From positions 1-64,000 of the forward strand of contig WJYK01000018.1 in the NCBI GenBank assembly GCA_009668225.1: a stretch of DNA of 64,000 bases, given 5' to 3'. Below the pieces are notes generated by a model, which saw only the letters and a program-made list of their open reading frames with translations, ran no database searches and was not told where the DNA came from. Positions within the stretch are counted from its first letter, which is position 1. Each line of letters starts with the position of its first letter. The translations under genes and the position numbers were made by a program. Positions 38,301 to 47,011 of this stretch are shown here, piece after piece. The DNA is from Enterobacteriaceae bacterium RIT693 (GTDB lineage Bacteria; Pseudomonadota; Gammaproteobacteria; Enterobacterales; Enterobacteriaceae).

Positions 38301-39542
38301 ATGCAGGAATTGATATCCGCCCTCGAGCAATACGGTATTCAACCCAACCACACCACTTCCCTGATCGTCATTTTCGGCATCATTTTTCTGACCGCGCTGG
38401 TGGTGCATTTTATTCTGCACGGCATCGTGCTGCGGGCCTTTGAGAAGCGCGCGCAGTCCAGCGCCAGCCTCTCGCTGCAGATAATCACCCAGAACAAGCT
38501 GTTCCACCGGCTGGCGTTTCTACTGCAGGGCATCATCGTTAACGTTCAGGCTGTGTTATGGCTGCAAAAAGGCAGCGACGCGGCGACCATTCTGACCACC
38601 TGCGCCCAGCTGTGGGTCATGCTCTACGCGCTTATGTCCTTCTTCTCGCTGCTGGACGTGATTTTCGGCCTGTCGGGTAAATTCTCTTTCGCCTCCCAGC
38701 TGCCGCTGAAAGGCATTTTCCAGGGCGTAAAGCTGCTGGCCGCGATTGTCGTCGGCATCATGATGGTGTCGCTGCTTATCGGGAAGTCCCCGGCAATATT
38801 GATAAGCGGCCTCGGCGCGATGGCCGCCGTGCTGATGTTGGTGTTTAAAGATCCGATTCTTGGCCTGGTTGCAGGGATCCAGCTCTCCGCCAACAGCATG
38901 CTGAAGATGGGCGACTGGCTGGAAATGCCGAAATACGGCGCGGATGGCGCGGTGATCGACATCGGCCTGACAACGGTGAAAGTCCGCAACTGGGACAACA
39001 CCATTACCACCATCCCAACCTACGCCCTGGTGTCTGACGCCTTTAAAAACTGGAGCGGGATGTCGGCCTCCGGCGGACGACGCATTAAGCGCAGCGTGAA
39101 TATCGACACCACCAGCATTCGTTTTCTGTCGCAGGACGAGCAAGAGAAGCTACTTAAGGCGAAGCTGCTGCAGCCGTATATGACGGAGCGCGGGAAAGAG
39201 ATCAGCGAATACAACCAGCAGCACGCCGACGACTCGGTGCTGAGCCAGCGCAAAATGACCAACGTCGGCACCTTCCGGGCTTATCTGAATGAGTACCTGC
39301 GTAGCCACCCGCGTATTCGCAAAGACATGACGCTGATGGTGCGCCAGCTTGCCCCCGAAAGCGAAGGGCTGCCGGTGGAGATTTATGCCTTCACCAACAC
39401 CGTGGTGTGGGCGGAGTATGAAAGCATTCAGGCCGACATCTTCGACCATATTTTTGCCGTAGTGGACGAGTTTGGGCTACGTATTCACCAGACGCCAACC
39501 GGCAACGATATGCGTGCCATTGCCGGGGCTTTTGAGCGCTAA
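38301..39542 (+). CDS. ybdG: Small-conductance mechanosensitive channel YbdG (MscM)
   Basis: The 413-residue MscS-family channel has about five membrane segments in the first 190 residues and the pore helix with [20 protein letters not shown] followed by [14 protein letters not shown], the MscS signature. Cytoplasmic beta domain [19 protein letters not shown] comes next. It is nearly the same length as E. coli YbdG (415). It protects against moderate osmotic down-shock. AAAGGAG ribosome site. In E. coli the gene lies beside nfsB at another place; here it lies between ldtA and yeeO, whose 3' end it overlaps by four bases. Confidence 0.95.
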   Translation: MQELISALEQYGIQPNHTTSLIVIFGIIFLTALVVHFILHGIVLRAFEKRAQSSASLSLQIITQNKLFHRLAFLLQGIIVNVQAVLWLQKGSDAATILTTCAQLWVMLYALMSFFSLLDVIFGLSGKFSFASQLPLKGIFQGVKLLAAIVVGIMMVSLLIGKSPAILISGLGAMAAVLMLVFKDPILGLVAGIQLSANSMLKMGDWLEMPKYGADGAVIDIGLTTVKVRNWDNTITTIPTYALVSDAFKNWSGMSASGGRRIKRSVNIDTTSIRFLSQDEQEKLLKAKLLQPYMTERGKEISEYNQQHADDSVLSQRKMTNVGTFRAYLNEYLRSHPRIRKDMTLMVRQLAPESEGLPVEIYAFTNTVVWAEYESIQADIFDHIFAVVDEFGLRIHQTPTGNDMRAIAGAFER

Positions 39543-40993
39543 ACGGCGCTTTCTTCCGGCACCGTAAGCGGTTCTTTCGGCGGTCGCGGGTATTTTTTCA
39601 GCCAGCGGCCGCTGACCATTCGCCAGTAGAAGCACGCCCCGCGTACGGCCCAGTCGCCGAACATTCCCAGCCAGACGCCCACCACGCCCATCCCGAGCAC
39701 AATCCCCAGCGTATAACCGGCGATAACGCGACACCCCCACATTCCCGCCATCGACACCCACATCGCGTAGCGGGCATCGCGCGCGCCCTTCAGCCCGGCC
39801 GGCAGCACCCAGGACGCGGCCCAGATAGGCATAAAGGCGGCGTTCATCCATAGCAGAACTTTGACGACTTCTTTGACATCGTCTTCGCTGGTATAGAACG
39901 AGGCAAACAGCCCGGCAAAAGGCGCGGTTCCCCAGGCAATGATCGTCAGCCCAATCGTGGCGAGCCAGAACGTGTGGCGCAGCTGGCGCTCGGCCTGGCC
40001 GATTTGCCCTTTCCCCAGCCGCCTGCCAACGATGATCGTTGACGCCGACCCCAGAGCGTTGCCCGGCAGGTTAATCAGTGAAGCCACCGAGAAGGCAATA
40101 AAGTTCCCGGCAATGACGTTGGTGCCCATCCCGGCGACGAACATCTGCGTCAGCAGCTTGCCGCCGTTGAACAGCACTGACTCGACGCTGGCCGGAATGC
40201 CAATCCCAAGCACTTCCCACAAAATGCCCCAGTTGAGCGGCGTGAAGTAGCTTTTCAGCGAGATGCGTAGCGCCGGGTTAAAACCAATCATCAGCACGAA
40301 GATAATGCCCGCCGCACCGATGTAGCGGGAAATGGTCAGCCCCAGGCCTGCGCCGACGAAGCCCAGCCCGCTCCAGCCAAAGATGCCGTAGATAAGGATG
40401 CTGCTGATGATGATATTGAGGATATTCATGCCGCCGTTAATCAGCAGCGGGATTTTGGTATTCCCCGCCCCGCGCAGCGCGCCGCTGCCGATAAGCGCAA
40501 TCGCCGCCGCCGGGTAGCTCCAGACGGTGGTTTGCAGGTAGGAAAGCGCGAGGGCTTTGACCTGCGGCGTGGCGTTCCCGGCAATCACATCAATGATGTG
40601 CGTGCCCGCCAGGTGAATGCCTGCAGCCATAATAAACGACACGATGGTCATCAGGATCAGCGACTGCCTTGCCGCCGCCCTCGCCCGCTCCGGATCGAGC
40701 CTGCCGAAGCTGAACGCCACCACCACCGTGGTGCCGAGATCGATAGCGGCGAAGAACGCCATAATCACCATGTTAAAGCTGTCGGCGAGTCCCACGCCCG
40801 CCATCGCCTCTTTCCCTAACCAGCTGACGAGGAAGGTACTGAGTACGCCCATCAGCAGCACGCAGGTGTTTTCGAGGAAGATAGGCACCGCCAGCGGCGT
40901 TATCTCTCGCCAGAACAGCACCCGATAACTCTTACGTTTGGCGTACCACGGCGTTTTCGCCACGGTCTGGCGAAGGACTGCATGTAAGTTCAA
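39539..40993 (-). CDS. yeeO: MATE-family efflux protein YeeO
   Basis: The 484-residue protein has 12 predicted helices and MATE marks ([60 protein letters not shown]). It resembles E. coli YeeO, an FMN/FAD and dipeptide exporter. The start is given as TTG at 40993, which fits the N-terminus before [14 protein letters not shown]; no ATG lies in frame and there is no good ribosome site, so the start is unsure. In E. coli yeeO is also between asn tRNA genes. It is convergent with ybdG. Confidence 0.92.
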   Translation of the reverse strand: MNLHAVLRQTVAKTPWYAKRKSYRVLFWREITPLAVPIFLENTCVLLMGVLSTFLVSWLGKEAMAGVGLADSFNMVIMAFFAAIDLGTTVVVAFSFGRLDPERARAAARQSLILMTIVSFIMAAGIHLAGTHIIDVIAGNATPQVKALALSYLQTTVWSYPAAAIALIGSGALRGAGNTKIPLLINGGMNILNIIISSILIYGIFGWSGLGFVGAGLGLTISRYIGAAGIIFVLMIGFNPALRISLKSYFTPLNWGILWEVLGIGIPASVESVLFNGGKLLTQMFVAGMGTNVIAGNFIAFSVASLINLPGNALGSASTIIVGRRLGKGQIGQAERQLRHTFWLATIGLTIIAWGTAPFAGLFASFYTSEDDVKEVVKVLLWMNAAFMPIWAASWVLPAGLKGARDARYAMWVSMAGMWGCRVIAGYTLGIVLGMGVVGVWLGMFGDWAVRGACFYWRMVSGRWLKKYPRPPKEPLTVPEESAV

Positions 40994-41143
40994 GAAAGGA
41001 CCTGCAAGGAAAGATAAAACGGCATTTCAAATAATGGGCGACAAATCGTTATCCTGCAAAGGATTTTTTTGTCTCTGATTGCCTGAAAAGGCAACAAGAT
41101 GTTGATAGTTTCCGCAAACGCGCCAGACGGTGAGATTTTGCCT

Positions 41144-41172
41144 TTGACAAGGCCGGGAGCCGCCGCTAATAT
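41144..41172 (+). promoter_or_regulatory. tRNA-Asn 3 promoter
   Basis: TTGACA at 41144-41149, 17 bases, TAATAT at 41167-41172, with the same GC-rich leader as the other copies. Confidence 0.85.
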
Positions 41173-41190
41173 TCGCCCCGTTCACACGAT

Positions 41191-41266
41191 TCCTCTGTAG
41201 TTCAGTCGGTAGAACGGCGGACTGTTAATCCGTATGTCACTGGTTCGAGTCCAGTCAGAGGAGCCA
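41191..41266 (+). tRNA. tRNA-Asn (anticodon GTT), copy 3
   Basis: 76-base gene identical to the copies at 18047 and 28627. Its last bases and the sequence after it (GTCAGAGGAGCCATATTTGA) recur at 54317, suggesting use as an integration site. Confidence 0.98.
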
Positions 41267-41274
41267 TATTTGAG

Positions 41275-41308
41275 AAGCCCGCTTAAGGAAACTTAAGCGG
41301 GCTTTTTG
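41275..41308 (+). terminator. Terminator of tRNA-Asn 3
   Basis: AAGCCCGCTTAAG pairs with CTTAAGCGGGCTT across GAAA, followed by TTT. Confidence 0.9.
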
Positions 41309-41540
41309 CTTTTGTGGTATGGCTACGTGTGTTTTCTTTGAGCGAGGAGCGGAAGTTGGTACTACAATGTAACTAATTAAGTTGTGGTCATTCACTGCAG
41401 GTTATGGACTTCCTGATCGCTGCGCATCCTAACTCCTCAGCCCCTACTCCAGAAGATAAATTTGCTAAACTGTCTCGGTTTAAGCCAAATTAGGCTGTGT
41501 TTTCAGTTTTTGTATTTCATTAATATTAATGGAAAATAAT

Positions 41541-42248
41541 ATGATCTGCGCTTGGATTTATGGTCAAAAAAAACGCCAGCCATTAGTAAACATTATGTAG
41601 GGACTGTGGTGGTACGCTGTCCGTGGTTTTACCAGAGCAAAATATCCATCACTGGAGACATAAAGTAGGAGACTGTGACACCTTGAGTGAACCTGAAAGC
41701 CCATGGCATCTAGGAGGGGAAGGAGTATTTCAATGAAGAGTGCCGAGAAATTTCACTCAAGGATATGATGAGTAATGAACGTCACAGAGCGGATATATTG
41801 TATGGACAAGGAACCGGCTTTGAGACAATACTTGAGCTACAGCACTCTCCCATATCTGAAGAGGAACGAATTTCTCGAGAAAAAATTCTACAAAAAAGGG
41901 CGTCGCATGTTCTGGTTGGTACATATCGATGCTACGTCAGCATATTCAAATGGCTGGAATTTCCATATTTTCCTAGATTTCAAAAGTAACCTTGTGGAGC
42001 ACGACTCTCATGCCTATAGGATCATGCAGTGGTATGGGCGCAGCAAGCAGTTTATCGAGAAATGGAAAAGGTCAAACGCCCACGTTTGCTTCGACTTTAA
42101 AGGCCACATTTTTTACTTGGCCAATGCGCGATTGGCGGAAAGTCTCAATGGTGGTATCTCCCTAAGTAAAGGTGAATTTGCGCTTTGTGCACTAACCCAA
42201 AACGAATTCATCGATGCAATCAAACGCCCTAATCCTGAAAGTAACTAA
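41541..42248 (+). pseudogene. Frameshifted CoiA-like nuclease gene
   Basis: Joining frames gives one protein-like product. The first frame starts at ATG 41541 (MICAWIYGQKKRQPLVN). The second (41590-41733) holds a zinc-ribbon-like CRDCGG, then HHWRHK and ESPWHL. The third (41714-41885) holds HRADIL and then ELQHSPIS with ERISRE. The fourth (to the stop at 42248) continues FYKKGRRMFWLVHID and ends in PNPESN. The order Cys-pair, HxxH, ES-WHL, RAD, ExQHSxIS and RE-FY is that of CoiA-family (PF06054-type) nuclease-like proteins; Asp in RAD and Glu-x-Gln would be the active site. There are three breaks, the last two at a G-rich run (41713-41722) and an A-run (41880-41885). Sequencing error in runs is an alternative. 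A 157-codon ATG frame at 41775 covers only the end. Confidence 0.6.
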
Positions 42249-42400
42249 ATGTATTATTTTTTGTTCTTAACCACCATCCTGTATGAAAGAGACTCATTCT
42301 TTTCCCCTCTACCATATATAGGGGGAATAAAAAGATTTTATGAGCTAAATTGTAGTCTTCTGTTATAGTTGGCAAAATATTAGAAGGAATTGATAAGATT

Positions 42401-43276
42401 ATGTGGACACTAGATGATCTACGTAAGTTAGATAAAAAATATGCCGAGGAAGGTATTCACGTTCATCAAAGACCGCTGAATGCCGCAATTGAACTTCTTG
42501 GAGCAAGTTTCAGCCTTGGTATTTTTAGTAATCCTGAGGTTCAGCTCATCGTAGATGCTTACACTGCCATGATACCTGAAGTCGAAACAAGTTGGCCAGG
42601 TGCAGGAATAGGTCTAATTGCATCTATGGATCAAGTGAGGAAAACAACTTTTCCTATTTTATATGGGGAGAACAAGCTAGAAATCTGGGAAATAGCAGGA
42701 TTTTCAAGTGATGAAAAATGGTGGGAATGGTGTAGAAAAGAACGAACAATTGCTGCAGAAGTTTCTTTTGCTATTGCTGATATTCATGATTTCACTATGG
42801 GGTTAAATGAAGTTGAAAATTGTGCATCAGAGGCATTGACACTCTGGAAAATGTCCAGATCTAATCTAGAAGATATGGCAAATACACTACCTAATAGCTT
42901 TAGCCATGATTCAATTATCCAACCTGTCTGTATGGTAGCAGAGCTTTCCTTAAAAGCTGTTTTAGTTTGGCACGGAGTCGATTTAAAAACCTTGAAAGGA
43001 AAGAATGGCCATAATCTTGCGTATTTGGCACAAACAGTTATGGATAAAAACCCCCATCGTGATGATGGTCAAATTAAAGCCGTGATTGATAATCTCCCCC
43101 CTTACGTAGCCAGTCGCTATAAACCGGCGGGACTTAAGCGTCTACAAGTTGTTCGGTTAGCTCTTGGAGTTCAGTTTATTGCAGCATCTAGTTTACGTCG
43201 AATCACTACGTCAGATTTAGCTTTACAAATGGAATCAGGAGGGTTTCCGGGTCCACGTCAAGCATTCACTATTTGA
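42401..43276 (+). CDS. Unknown protein with a HEPN-like C-terminal region
   Basis: The 291-residue AT-rich gene has no full-length relative I recognise. The C-terminal part (about 180-275) reads like a HEPN helical domain: AELSLKAVLVWHG, then HNLAYLAQ and ASRYKPAGLKRL. HEPN domains are common in RNases and in toxin-antitoxin and defence systems. The classical RxxxxH RNase motif is not clearly present, so it may be a non-catalytic version. The N-terminal part (1-175) is unrecognised. AAGGA lies 14 bases from the ATG, longer than usual. It stands alone on the plus strand between the CoiA-like remnant and the next small gene. Confidence 0.6.
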   Translation: MWTLDDLRKLDKKYAEEGIHVHQRPLNAAIELLGASFSLGIFSNPEVQLIVDAYTAMIPEVETSWPGAGIGLIASMDQVRKTTFPILYGENKLEIWEIAGFSSDEKWWEWCRKERTIAAEVSFAIADIHDFTMGLNEVENCASEALTLWKMSRSNLEDMANTLPNSFSHDSIIQPVCMVAELSLKAVLVWHGVDLKTLKGKNGHNLAYLAQTVMDKNPHRDDGQIKAVIDNLPPYVASRYKPAGLKRLQVVRLALGVQFIAASSLRRITTSDLALQMESGGFPGPRQAFTI

Positions 43277-43767
43277 ATGTGAACAACCAGACAATCTTCC
43301 TCACCACATGCCCTTCGGTTCACCTGAAGCCAAATCTAGCGAGCCAACCAATTAGATTGGGGGCTCGGGAAGAGTATAAGTTTTGACCCAAGCTTTGAGT
43401 TGCCTGCTATCCTATAGGAACTTCTGCCTAGAGAACGAAAAACATCTTACGTTAAGTTTTCATGTTAGGCAGCTTTGAGCGAATAACGGAAATCTGGTAA
43501 ATAAAGACTGGTGCTAGATCAATCCCTTACCAACTGAAGTTGATTAATAAATGCGTTAATCTTAATATGATTTCCGTTCTCGAATCAAACCCCACACTGA
43601 AGGATAAAAATCATTTCCTCTCATTGTTAGGGATTGGTTGAAAAAATGGTTTCAACTGCTATAAATGGAAATTGGGATGTTATTTCTTGATTGGTGGCCG
43701 GAATTTTTAATCATATAACATGTAAATACTATTAGTTTAATTAATTTTGAAATCAATGGGGTTTTAA
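43277..43767. other. AT-rich spacer
   Basis: About 490 bases with no credible frame, tRNA or terminator hairpin. An AT-rich stretch just before 43768 may hold the promoter of the next gene. Confidence 0.4.
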
Positions 43768-44172
43768 ATGAGTGATTATCTTGTTGTCAAATTGATTAGT
43801 AAAGATATTATTTGTTTTTATGACAAGGATCAAATAAAGATAAATCATTGCTATTCAAATGTCTTTTGTATAAATGCGGAAGTTTACTCTAAATATAAGA
43901 TTGACGATTGTAATAATTCCTATGTTCTTTGTTATGTAGATGGAGAGCCTCACTGCATATTAAAATATAAAGGCGTTTATTATGATCCTACATTTCAAGT
44001 TCATGATCGTATAAAAGGTAGGAAATATGTACTTGTTAAGGAATTTGGTTATAAAGAGTTATATCAATACATGAAGGGGCATGATGGGATTGGTTGGGAG
44101 AGTGGTGAAAAATATCACATTCCTCCTAGACTGAATGTCAAAGGAGAAATAACATGTACTGAGTGTAGTTAG
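43768..44172 (+). CDS. Small protein with a possible Cys-His-Asp triad
   Basis: The 134-residue protein is not in a family I know. It has NHCYSNVF (Cys 28), then YVLCYVDGEPHCILKYKG (His 62) and YYDPTF (Asp 73). The spacing Cys, His, then YYDPT resembles small papain-like or transglutaminase-like folds, where His in a pHxxxxx(D)G strand and Asp in a DPT strand complete a triad. This is a pattern reading, not a search. AT-rich, with GGGG before the ATG. It lies next to the HEPN-like gene and an Mrr-type nuclease, so a host-defence or toxin role is possible. Confidence 0.55.
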   Translation: MSDYLVVKLISKDIICFYDKDQIKINHCYSNVFCINAEVYSKYKIDDCNNSYVLCYVDGEPHCILKYKGVYYDPTFQVHDRIKGRKYVLVKEFGYKELYQYMKGHDGIGWESGEKYHIPPRLNVKGEITCTECS

Positions 44173-44599
44173 CCATAATATTTTTTGATTATTACTTTTT
44201 TGAAGTTAACGCTATTGCTCTTTACCGCACCGCCGCAGACGCCCTCAGCACGATTCTGCGGCATCCGGGCCAAATATTTATCCTGAAATTCATGCTATAA
44301 GGTCCGTTGTGAGTCAGGAGTGGAAGTCTACTAAATCCTGAAACTAGCAGGAATGGACGCAAGCCCATAAATCGCCATATTCGCTTCCAAAGTAGCGTAA
44401 TCTACTCTCTAAAAGAGAATGGTGAGGATTTCAGGTATGCTTACAAATCAACGGGGAGCAATTCTGCTTAATGGGATAAGAAATAGGGCAGAAATTTCTG
44501 CCCTAAGCTAACATCCATGAATTACTCGACTAAAAACTCGTGCTGAAGTTCTATTCGTGAACATTTGCGACAAACATTAGTCTGAATCTGGAGCAGTAA
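44173..44599. other. Spacer between small gene and Mrr-type gene
   Basis: About 430 bases. A GC-rich stretch at about 44205-44300 can be read as a fragment ending LRHPGQIFILKFML-stop and may be a gene remnant, but nothing supports it further. A terminator hairpin lies at 44484. Confidence 0.4.
44476..44505 (-). terminator. Terminator of the Mrr-type gene
   Basis: A perfect 22-base palindrome (TAGGGCAGAAA and complement, 44484-44505) is followed, reading leftward, by TTTCTTATC. It is about 95 bases past the stop. Confidence 0.55.
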
Positions 44600-46213
44600 T
44601 TAAAAGTTGGGGTTGATACGTGCAGATACCCCAGCATGCTCTTTCAAGAGGTAAAGAAGACCGCCTCCATCAATAAGTTCAATTGGTTTGTCTTCGCAGA
44701 AACGATATGCATCTTTACCATATTGACTTGTACACACCAGAATTCCTTTGTTAGCACCTTCATTCATCATTGTTCCATAAAGATCTCTAACAGAACTGAC
44801 ACCGACAGTGTCTTTATATCTTTTAGCCTGAATCACCACCTTACCACCTAGGATCGGACGAGTGTCAAATGCCACAGCATCCACGCCACCGTCTTTTGTG
44901 CCTCTGGTGAGTTTCGTGTCCAGCCCCATTTGAGTGAAAAGATTTGATACTAACACCTCAAATTCTGACGGTGAAAGTTCCATAAGGTTTGGTCGTGTTT
45001 CAAGGGCTGATAAAGCATCACCTTGTTCAATAAAGCGTTTATCAACCATGTTGAATTCAATAATAGGCTTTACAGCCTGGAGTTCATCTGGTCGCCCTGA
45101 AACTTGTGCACCTAAACTTCTAAGGCATGCGCTTTTTTCGACCCTTTCCAGTTTTATTTGCATGAAATCGTCCTTGTAAGCGCGGGCAGATACTAATGTG
45201 ACTTTGGTGTCATGCCCACTTGTAGGATCGATAGTTTCGATTACACCGTTAAACAGAACTGACATTAAAGCAGATGCCTTGTCAGCTTCGAAAAGCTCAT
45301 GCATTGTGCGGAGTGTGATTGCGGCGATTATGTTTTGATAGAGTTCTTTTATCTCGCCAATTTTTCGCGCCTTGGCATCGATGGCATCTCTCGTTTTGAC
45401 ATATCTGTATTCCAACTCACGTGGTACTACTGCAATCTCAGGTAAGTTGTATTCAATCAACAACTCCTTGCTGTCGGGTAAATAGGCCAACCTAAAGGTT
45501 TGTGGGAAGCCTTTCTCGGGATATTCAGACCGTGTCAACACCATTTCGCAATATGCTAGCACGCTGTCAGGATCGCAGTTGAGGTAGTCTTGCTCAAACT
45601 GGTCAACTTCGTCGTGCTGACTTTTTATTTCTTCGAAGTAAGCAGTTCTTCGGATCTTATAATCAGCAACTAAAGCATCAAGTTCAACTTTCTGACTTGA
45701 AAGTTTAACTGAATGATCTTCCTTGCTTTTACTGAAAGATTCTTCTGCACTCTGCAATTCTCGATAATATTTTTTCTTTACCCATGGGAAAATAGTCTTC
45801 CATGCAGCTGGGGCGTTCACTACTTTCATCTCTGGCTCTGGGTCTGGTAAGAGATGCTTGGGTGTTTTGAAGTCTTCGAATTTTGGGTGTTTTTTCAGTG
45901 CCGAAAAATCAATAGAATCGTCAAATTCGAGTGTATGTTCTAAAAGTGTAGAAAGCGCGGTGATATTCTCGTTCAGCTCAGCGTTTAGATCGGAAACTTC
46001 ATCTTGACGCTCTTCCAAATACATGGCTTTTGCTAACTTATCAGCCTCTTTTTGCTCACGAAGTCTCTGAGCATTATCACGTTTTATTTCACGCTCTATA
46101 CGTCGAACTTCGGCAAAATGATGACGTTCTGATCTCTTACGTTCACGCTCTGCTGCTGCAACGGCTCTACCTGTAGCACGTATAAAACCTTCAAATCCTG
46201 ATCTCCGTCCCAT
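44600..46213 (-). CDS. Mrr-type restriction endonuclease with coiled-coil N-terminus
   Basis: This 537-residue protein has an Arg/Glu-rich coiled coil (about 15-85), a second charged helical region (about 150-230), a middle domain and a C-terminal Mrr_cat nuclease domain (about 410-530) with SPSEFEVLVSNLFTQMG, GGVDAVAF (Asp 445) and VIQAKRYK (Gln 462, Lys 464). Mrr-type nucleases cut modified or foreign DNA, usually as type IV restriction. The start was set at the ATG at 46213, with GAGG before it; a TTG 11 codons upstream is less likely. It is the largest gene of the island, on the minus strand with its own terminator. Confidence 0.85.
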   Translation of the reverse strand: MGRRSGFEGFIRATGRAVAAAERERKRSERHHFAEVRRIEREIKRDNAQRLREQKEADKLAKAMYLEERQDEVSDLNAELNENITALSTLLEHTLEFDDSIDFSALKKHPKFEDFKTPKHLLPDPEPEMKVVNAPAAWKTIFPWVKKKYYRELQSAEESFSKSKEDHSVKLSSQKVELDALVADYKIRRTAYFEEIKSQHDEVDQFEQDYLNCDPDSVLAYCEMVLTRSEYPEKGFPQTFRLAYLPDSKELLIEYNLPEIAVVPRELEYRYVKTRDAIDAKARKIGEIKELYQNIIAAITLRTMHELFEADKASALMSVLFNGVIETIDPTSGHDTKVTLVSARAYKDDFMQIKLERVEKSACLRSLGAQVSGRPDELQAVKPIIEFNMVDKRFIEQGDALSALETRPNLMELSPSEFEVLVSNLFTQMGLDTKLTRGTKDGGVDAVAFDTRPILGGKVVIQAKRYKDTVGVSSVRDLYGTMMNEGANKGILVCTSQYGKDAYRFCEDKPIELIDGGGLLYLLKEHAGVSARINPNF

Positions 46214-46738
46214 CCCAGTCCTCGCAGCCTCCAACCGAAATTTCAATGTGTAACAAGTGAAGTTGCCTCAAGCAACCGTCCTTCTAATTAACCTGGAATT
46301 AATTTACTCTGTTATCACCTAGCCAATCTATAGTATTTAGAAAAGCAGTTAGCTCATATCTTAAAATGTGCAGATTTGTTGCCTCTCAACCATTCAACGG
46401 GGAGCTCGTCATGATCATTAACTGGTCAAGTGCGGATTTATCAAGATCCGCTCCTGGCACATAACGGCCTTTCACATTTTACTCACCCTAAATAATAAAA
46501 CCTCAAAACTAAAGAGTGAAAAATTTAAATCCACCTCAATTTAACTGACTACTATTCCGTTATTCATCAGAAATAACAACTCCCAATAAAGGTAGGCATA
46601 TATTTAATGCCATCCTCCAAAATCCATTCCACACCTAATTATCCCAAAATGGGATAATTTCAAGTCCAGGTGATACTCGAATCTGGAGAAAGCAGGTAAC
46701 GGCTTTCATTGACTCACTTGAGTATCAGGATGGATGGA
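46214..46738. other. Intergenic region with a 23-bp inverted repeat
   Basis: About 520 bases, AT-rich. It contains the inverted repeat described at 46637 and the promoters for the divergent Mrr-type and SfsB-like genes, which I cannot pinpoint. No other gene is credible. Confidence 0.4.
46637..46659. promoter_or_regulatory. Inverted repeat AATTATCCC-N5-GGGATAATT
   Basis: Nine-base arms around five bases, 80 bases upstream of the SfsB-like gene. An operator is likely by form; the binding protein is unknown. Confidence 0.45.
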
Positions 46739-46972
46739 ATGAATAAGTTGAGAGAAGAAAATGACTGGCATCCGGCAGATATCATTGCGGCTTTGCGAAA
46801 GAAAGGAACGTCGTTGGCGGCGGTGTCTCGTAAAGCGGGGCTGGCGTCTTCTACGCTGGCAAATGTATTAACGCGGCACTGGCCTAAAGGGGAAAGGCTT
46901 ATTGCCGAGGAGTTAGGCGTTGGCCCTGAGCAAATCTGGCCGTCACGCTACCGTAAGATTAAAGAGCAGTAA
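46739..46972 (+). CDS. SfsB/Nlp/Ner-like DNA-binding protein
   Basis: The 77-residue protein has a lambda-repressor-like helix-turn-helix with the Ner/Nlp signature DWHPADIIAALRKKGTSLAA, SSTLANVL and the WPSRY end. E. coli SfsB (Nlp) and the Mu Ner repressor share this fold. The start was set at the ATG at 46739, eight bases after AGGA; upstream TTG and ATG codons would give 87 or 80 residues. The target is unknown. It lies between the Mrr-type gene (divergent) and alkC (convergent). Confidence 0.85.
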   Translation: MNKLREENDWHPADIIAALRKKGTSLAAVSRKAGLASSTLANVLTRHWPKGERLIAEELGVGPEQIWPSRYRKIKEQ

Positions 46973-47011
46973 AACCATCGCCACCAGCAAACCGCCGGTG
47001 GCGAATACTTG

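Noticed and set aside
41765..41989. 74-codon frame as a gene of its own
   Set aside because: It holds the conserved RADIL and ExQHS parts of the frameshifted CoiA-like gene, so it is treated as one piece of the pseudogene.
44205..44300. GC-rich fragment ending LRHPGQIFILKFML
   Set aside because: It looks like a remnant by base composition, but the fragment is too short to assign.
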